A DNA stretch of 9,504 bases, taken from the NCBI GenBank assembly GCA_023427545.1, contig JAEZBF010000175.1, positions 1-9,504 of the forward strand. The letters run 5' to 3'. The position numbers and the translations under genes were made by a program. Shown here piece by piece: positions 6,829 to 9,504 of the stretch; position 1 is the stretch's first letter, and each line of letters begins with the position of its first letter. The DNA is from Pseudomonadota bacterium. GTDB taxonomy: Bacteria > Pseudomonadota > Alphaproteobacteria > Rhizobiales > Devosiaceae. Below the pieces are notes generated by a model. The model saw only the letters and a program-made list of their open reading frames with translations, ran no database searches and was not told where the DNA came from.

Positions 6829-6870
6829 CGTGAGCGGAAACGACTCGCGCCCGGCTCACGGGTTGGCGCG
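6827..6870 (-). promoter_or_regulatory. Possible pseudoknot or attenuator-like helices upstream of guaB hairpin
   Basis: Two helices are visible on the minus strand. CGCGCC (6870-6865) can pair with GGCGCG (6851-6846). CCCGTGAGC (6862-6854), lying in that loop, can pair perfectly with GCTCACGGG (6835-6827). The order A-B-A'-B' is that of an H-type pseudoknot with connecting stretches of 2, 2 and 10 bases; alternatively the two helices exclude each other. The nine-pair helix shares two bases with the 5' arm of the Shine-Dalgarno hairpin. It is followed by CTTCCGTTTTT, so it could also act as an imperfect intrinsic terminator. No known riboswitch class was recognised. Confidence 0.4.
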
Positions 6871-6928
6871 GGTGACTAGCACCGCGGGGAGAAGATGGAA
6901 AGAGCGGCAGCTCCGCCCGCGACCGCCG

Positions 6929-8464
6929 CTACTGCGAAATCGCCGCCACGTTGTAGTCGCCGGCCTGGTTGAGCTGGGCGACATTGTCGTCGCCCGCCTG
7001 GAGGATCACGAACTGGTTGCCCATCCCGTCGACCGTTGCCGTTGCCCGGTTGCGGCTGCCCTTCTGCATGACCGCGAACAGGTCGTTGGCCGACAGCCCG
7101 TTGGCGCCCACGACGATCGACAGATCGTTGGCCTCGCCCCACTGCACGATAAGCCCCGGCATCAGCCGCGCGCCCCCGCCCCCCGGGGTCAGCATCAGGC
7201 TCGCGTCCGGCGCGACGATCAGCGCCGCGCTGACCTGCGGAGCGAGGTTTGCAAGGTCGAGCGCAACGCCGCTGAACCCCGCCGCGCTGCCGCCGAGCAT
7301 GCCGTTGATATTGTCGCCCGTGATCTTGACGTTCATCGCATTGCCGATGCTCGCCGTCTGGCCGGGATTGATCTGGACGCCGAGCACCACGTTCCGGTCG
7401 CCGGTGATGTCCACCGTTGCCTCGTGGCGCGTGCCGAGCTGGCTGGTGCCCGCGATGTTGGTGCTGCCCAGCACCTTCACGTGCGCGCCGTTGGCGTCGC
7501 CGTTCTGGCCGATCCCGACGGCGTTGTTCGGCCCATAGGTCGCATCGGTGATGATGTTGACGTCGACGATGTTGGCATTGCCGACCTGGCGGATGCCCAG
7601 GTCGTTGCCGTCCCCGACGATGTCGCCGGGGTTGATCTGGTTGTTCCAGCCGAGCTGGAAGCTGCCGATCGCGTTCCCCGAACCGCGCAGCACCAGCGTG
7701 CCCACGGTATTGTCCACCCCGTACTGGGTGAGACCGAAGCGGTTGTAGTCGCCGATGATCATCAGCCGCGCCCGGTTTCCCGCGCCGCCGCTGATATCGC
7801 TGTCCTGGATGATCTGGCTCGCGGCCGCGCCCGAGCTCAGTGACAATCCCCTGAGCGCGCCCACCCCGTTCGACGTGCCGTTGATGCCGTTGTACGAGCC
7901 GGTGATATCGAGCAGCACCTCGTTGTCGCCCTGCCCGGAGCTCGTCGTCTGGCTCAGCACGTCGAGCCAGTTCCACTCCCCGGTCTGGCTGATCTCGGCG
8001 GTGTTGGAGCTTGCCCCCGCCCCGGTCGTCTGCACCACCGAAGTGATGGTGTTATCGCCGCTCAGGTCCTGGGTGATCGCCAGCACGTTCCCGGTGGTCG
8101 CGTGCGCGCCGAGGTTCACCTGCACCATCTCGCCGATGGCGTTGCCGTTGGAGTTCTGGACGATGGTCGCGCTGTTGGAAGCCGAACCGTCGGTGGACGC
8201 CGTACCCGACTGAAACAGCCCCTGCCCCACCAGCCCCGCCGTATTCTCATCGCCGCTCTGGGTGAGGCTCAGAAAATTGGCGAAGCCGCGCTGCTCAATG
8301 TCGTTCGATGCGTCGCCGGCACTGTTGTTCTTGCCGGTCTGCAGGATCAACGCCGAATGGCTGTTGCCGTCCTGGATAATGTTGCCGAGGTTGTCGTCGG
8401 CGAGAGCGGTGAACGGCACGGCCATCCCCACAACTGCCATCGCCGCTATGCGTTCAAGCGACAT
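6929..8464 (-). CDS. Large secreted curlin-repeat protein (curli-like amyloid subunit)
   Basis: The 511-residue product has a Sec signal peptide (MSLERIAAMAVVGMAVPFTALA, cleavage after residue 22) and is then built almost wholly from curlin-type repeats. The N-terminal part (about 31-172) shows Gln-spaced units, for example QDGNSHSALILQ (31-42) and QRGFANFLSLTQ (58-69). The central part (about 238-385) has 22-23 residue units beginning GDYN, GSGN, GDGN, GPNN, GSTN and GDRN, each with a Gln-x-Gly-containing second strand. A non-repetitive insert lies at about 391-440, and the end returns to QAGDDNVAQLNQAGDYNVAAISQ-type repeats, stopping exactly on a repeat Gln. CsgA/CsgB proteins form extracellular amyloid fibres for adhesion and biofilm; this one is over three times their usual ~150 residues. 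AGGGTAGG seven bases before the ATG supports the start. It is probably co-transcribed with the curlin gene upstream of it. Whether it acts as major subunit, nucleator or adhesin cannot be told. Confidence 0.82.
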   Translation of the reverse strand: MSLERIAAMAVVGMAVPFTALADDNLGNIIQDGNSHSALILQTGKNNSAGDASNDIEQRGFANFLSLTQSGDENTAGLVGQGLFQSGTASTDGSASNSATIVQNSNGNAIGEMVQVNLGAHATTGNVLAITQDLSGDNTITSVVQTTGAGASSNTAEISQTGEWNWLDVLSQTTSSGQGDNEVLLDITGSYNGINGTSNGVGALRGLSLSSGAAASQIIQDSDISGGAGNRARLMIIGDYNRFGLTQYGVDNTVGTLVLRGSGNAIGSFQLGWNNQINPGDIVGDGNDLGIRQVGNANIVDVNIITDATYGPNNAVGIGQNGDANGAHVKVLGSTNIAGTSQLGTRHEATVDITGDRNVVLGVQINPGQTASIGNAMNVKITGDNINGMLGGSAAGFSGVALDLANLAPQVSAALIVAPDASLMLTPGGGGARLMPGLIVQWGEANDLSIVVGANGLSANDLFAVMQKGSRNRATATVDGMGNQFVILQAGDDNVAQLNQAGDYNVAAISQ

Positions 8465-8558
8465 CCATTAGCCTACCCTGTTGCGAGGGAGGACCGGGCA
8501 CGCAAGCGCCCGATCCCAATTTCATACGCGAGGATTCAGCTCCACATCGTACTGACGA
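8465..8558 (-). other. Gap between the two curlin genes
   Basis: This 94-base spacer separates the stop of the partial curlin gene from the start of the large one. It contains the ribosome-binding site AGGGTAGG (8479-8472) and a small hairpin CGGGC/GCCCG (8512-8508 with 8499-8495) without a T-run. I see no convincing terminator or promoter, so read-through is likely. Confidence 0.5.
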
Positions 8559-9504
8559 CTACTGAGTGATGTTCGCGGTGTTGAACGAGCCGTTCTGGAA
8601 GGAGCTCGAGTAGTTGTTATTGTTCGTCTGGCTGACCGTCGTGGTGTTGTCGTTGCCAAACTGGGTGGAATAGATCTGGTTACCGTCGCCGTTCTGGGTA
8701 GTCCAGAGCCGCTGCGTGCTGCCGGTCTGTGTGTTGTTCAAGTAGTTGGAACTTCCAATCTGGCTGCCAAATGCCCAAAGATCGGTGCCGGACTGGTAGC
8801 TGATGTACGTGTTGTTGTTGCCCCACTGCGTAATCGGCTGGAAGTTGCCAGCCTGCCCATTCAGAGGGTTGGTGCTCGAGTCTGGCCATCCAGACTCGCC
8901 GCCGACAAAGTTTTGGCCAGCGTTGCCATAGGCGCTCAACTGAGTTGATTGGAAAACGTTGCCACTTCCGATCTGGTTAGCATCGACGTTATTCGCGTTG
9001 CCGTCCTGACTGGCCGAGATCGAGTTTCCGCTGCCGTTGCCCTGTCCGAAGGCGGCATAGTTGCGCGAGCCAGCATCGGCGCTCGTCTGGTTTACGGTGA
9101 TGGTGCTGGTGTTCACGCCGTAGCCAGCGGTCCAGAAGGGGTTGCCGAAGGTCCAGCCCCACAGATCCGGCTGCGCGGTGCCCTGGCGCACCCAAAGCCG
9201 ATTGTTGCCGGTCTGATTGGCGGACACCGTGTTTCCGTATCCACCCTGCCCGATGCTGGCCAGGTTGGTGTTAGTGGCGTTGATATCGTTTGTCTGATTG
9301 AGGCTCACGCTGCTCTGGTTCGCAGTCTGATCCTGCACGATCCAACCGCCGCTGGTGTTGTTGGACCATCCAGCTCCATTTGCTGGACCATTGCCCTTGC
9401 CCGACTGTTGCGCGCTGACCGTGCTGTTGACGCCCGCCTGGTCAATCTCGATGTGGTTCACCGTGCCTGACTGCCAGCCGGTGGCAACGTTGCCGGTGCC
9501 GGTC
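8559..9504 (-). CDS. Curlin-repeat protein, 5' end outside window
   Basis: The frame is open at the right edge and gives 314 visible residues ending in a TAG at 8561-8559. The GTG at 9461-9459 is probably not the start, because the residues before it (TGTGNVATGWQSGT) already show the repeat pattern; signal peptide and true start lie outside. Composition is dominated by Gln, Asn, Gly, Ser and Thr, without cysteine. Units follow Q-x-G-x-x-N-x5, the core pattern of CsgA/CsgB curlin repeats (Q to Q spacing 11), stacked in the family as a beta-solenoid amyloid. The visible N-terminal two-thirds is irregular, with Trp-, Gly- and Pro-containing insertions; the last 89 residues are perfectly periodic. 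Unlike E. coli CsgA it has many Trp and Tyr residues. It is likely an extracellular amyloid fibre subunit exported through a CsgG-type pore encoded elsewhere. Subunit role is unknown. Confidence 0.8.
   Translation of the reverse strand, partial: TGTGNVATGWQSGTVNHIEIDQAGVNSTVSAQQSGKGNGPANGAGWSNNTSGGWIVQDQTANQSSVSLNQTNDINATNTNLASIGQGGYGNTVSANQTGNNRLWVRQGTAQPDLWGWTFGNPFWTAGYGVNTSTITVNQTSADAGSRNYAAFGQGNGSGNSISASQDGNANNVDANQIGSGNVFQSTQLSAYGNAGQNFVGGESGWPDSSTNPLNGQAGNFQPITQWGNNNTYISYQSGTDLWAFGSQIGSSNYLNNTQTGSTQRLWTTQNGDGNQIYSTQFGNDNTTTVSQTNNNNYSSSFQNGSFNTANITQ
8562..8828 (-). repeat. Eight tandem 11-residue curlin repeats (33-base period)
   Basis: Nine glutamines spaced by exactly 11 residues mark eight ungapped units, in order starting QWGNNN, QSGTDL, QIGSSN, QTGSTQ, QNGDGN, QFGNDN, QTNNNN and QNGSFN, ending on the terminal Gln before the stop. 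Consensus is Q-x-G-x-x-N-x-x-x-x-x. The DNA has a 33-base frame of conserved CAG codons but the units are diverged, so this is an old protein repeat and not a recent DNA duplication. Confidence 0.9.

Larger units (their letters stand above)
6792..6928 (-). promoter_or_regulatory. guaB leader / intergenic region
   Basis: This is the 137-base gap between the stop of the large curlin-repeat gene and the guaB start. The half nearest guaB is full of complementary segments (listed separately). Just after the curlin stop, a small hairpin GAGC-TGCC-GCTC followed by TTT (minus strand, 6913-6899) could be a weak terminator for that gene. No clear -35/-10 pair was identified, although guaB needs a promoter here unless it is read through from the curlin genes. 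Confidence 0.5.

Noticed and set aside
5659..6879. A 406-codon plus-strand frame opposite guaB
   Set aside because: It is a Ser/Thr/Ala-rich mirror of the guaB coding strand with no recognisable domain; the frame stays open because of GC-rich third positions.
6830..7843. A 337-codon plus-strand frame opposite the large curlin gene
   Set aside because: It is a His/Asp/Val/Arg-rich shadow, while the minus strand shows signal peptide, repeats and ribosome-binding site.
8465..8561. The two curlin frames as one gene broken by a frameshift or stop
   Set aside because: The downstream gene has its own Shine-Dalgarno, ATG and signal peptide, and the upstream one ends cleanly on a complete repeat.
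9459..9461. GTG as the start of the partial curlin gene
   Set aside because: The frame continues to the window edge with repeat-like sequence, there is no Shine-Dalgarno, and no signal peptide follows.
8562..9504. CRISPR or DNA tandem-repeat array
   Set aside because: The 33-base period is a diverged protein-coding repeat with conserved CAG codons; there are no identical repeats or unique spacers.

Overview
The window is high-GC bacterial chromosome. Gene content, codon use and neighbourhood fit an alphaproteobacterium, most likely Sphingomonadales; that assignment is inferred from protein style and was not searched. Nine protein genes are supported and no RNA genes, insertion sequences or CRISPR arrays were seen. 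The layout is mostly dense housekeeping DNA followed by an accessory cell-surface locus at the right end.

Left part (1-3425): a membrane-anchored TPR/YfgM-like protein runs off the left edge on the minus strand. It is divergent from a small secreted L,D-transpeptidase (754-1176, plus), which converges tail to tail on guaA (1179-2750, minus; GMP synthase). A DUF1349 gene (2847-3425, plus) is divergent from guaA.

Middle part (3438-6928): tspO, an RsmB-type rRNA methyltransferase and guaB (IMP dehydrogenase) lie on the minus strand in the transcription order guaB-rsmB-tspO with 32-37 base gaps, so they probably form an operon. GuaB and GuaA catalyse consecutive steps, IMP to XMP to GMP. The guaB gene starts with TTG. 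Its leader can fold into a hairpin that covers the whole Shine-Dalgarno sequence, preceded by helices that can be drawn as a pseudoknot. This leader is the best candidate for undescribed regulation.

Right part (6929-9504): two adjacent minus-strand genes encode secreted, Gln/Asn/Gly-rich curlin-repeat proteins, which are predicted functional-amyloid (curli-like) subunits. The downstream one is complete (511 aa, with signal peptide). The upstream one is cut by the right edge and ends in eight uninterrupted 11-residue repeats rich in aromatics. The curli secretion genes (CsgG/E/F type) are not in the window; if present they would be expected beyond its right end.
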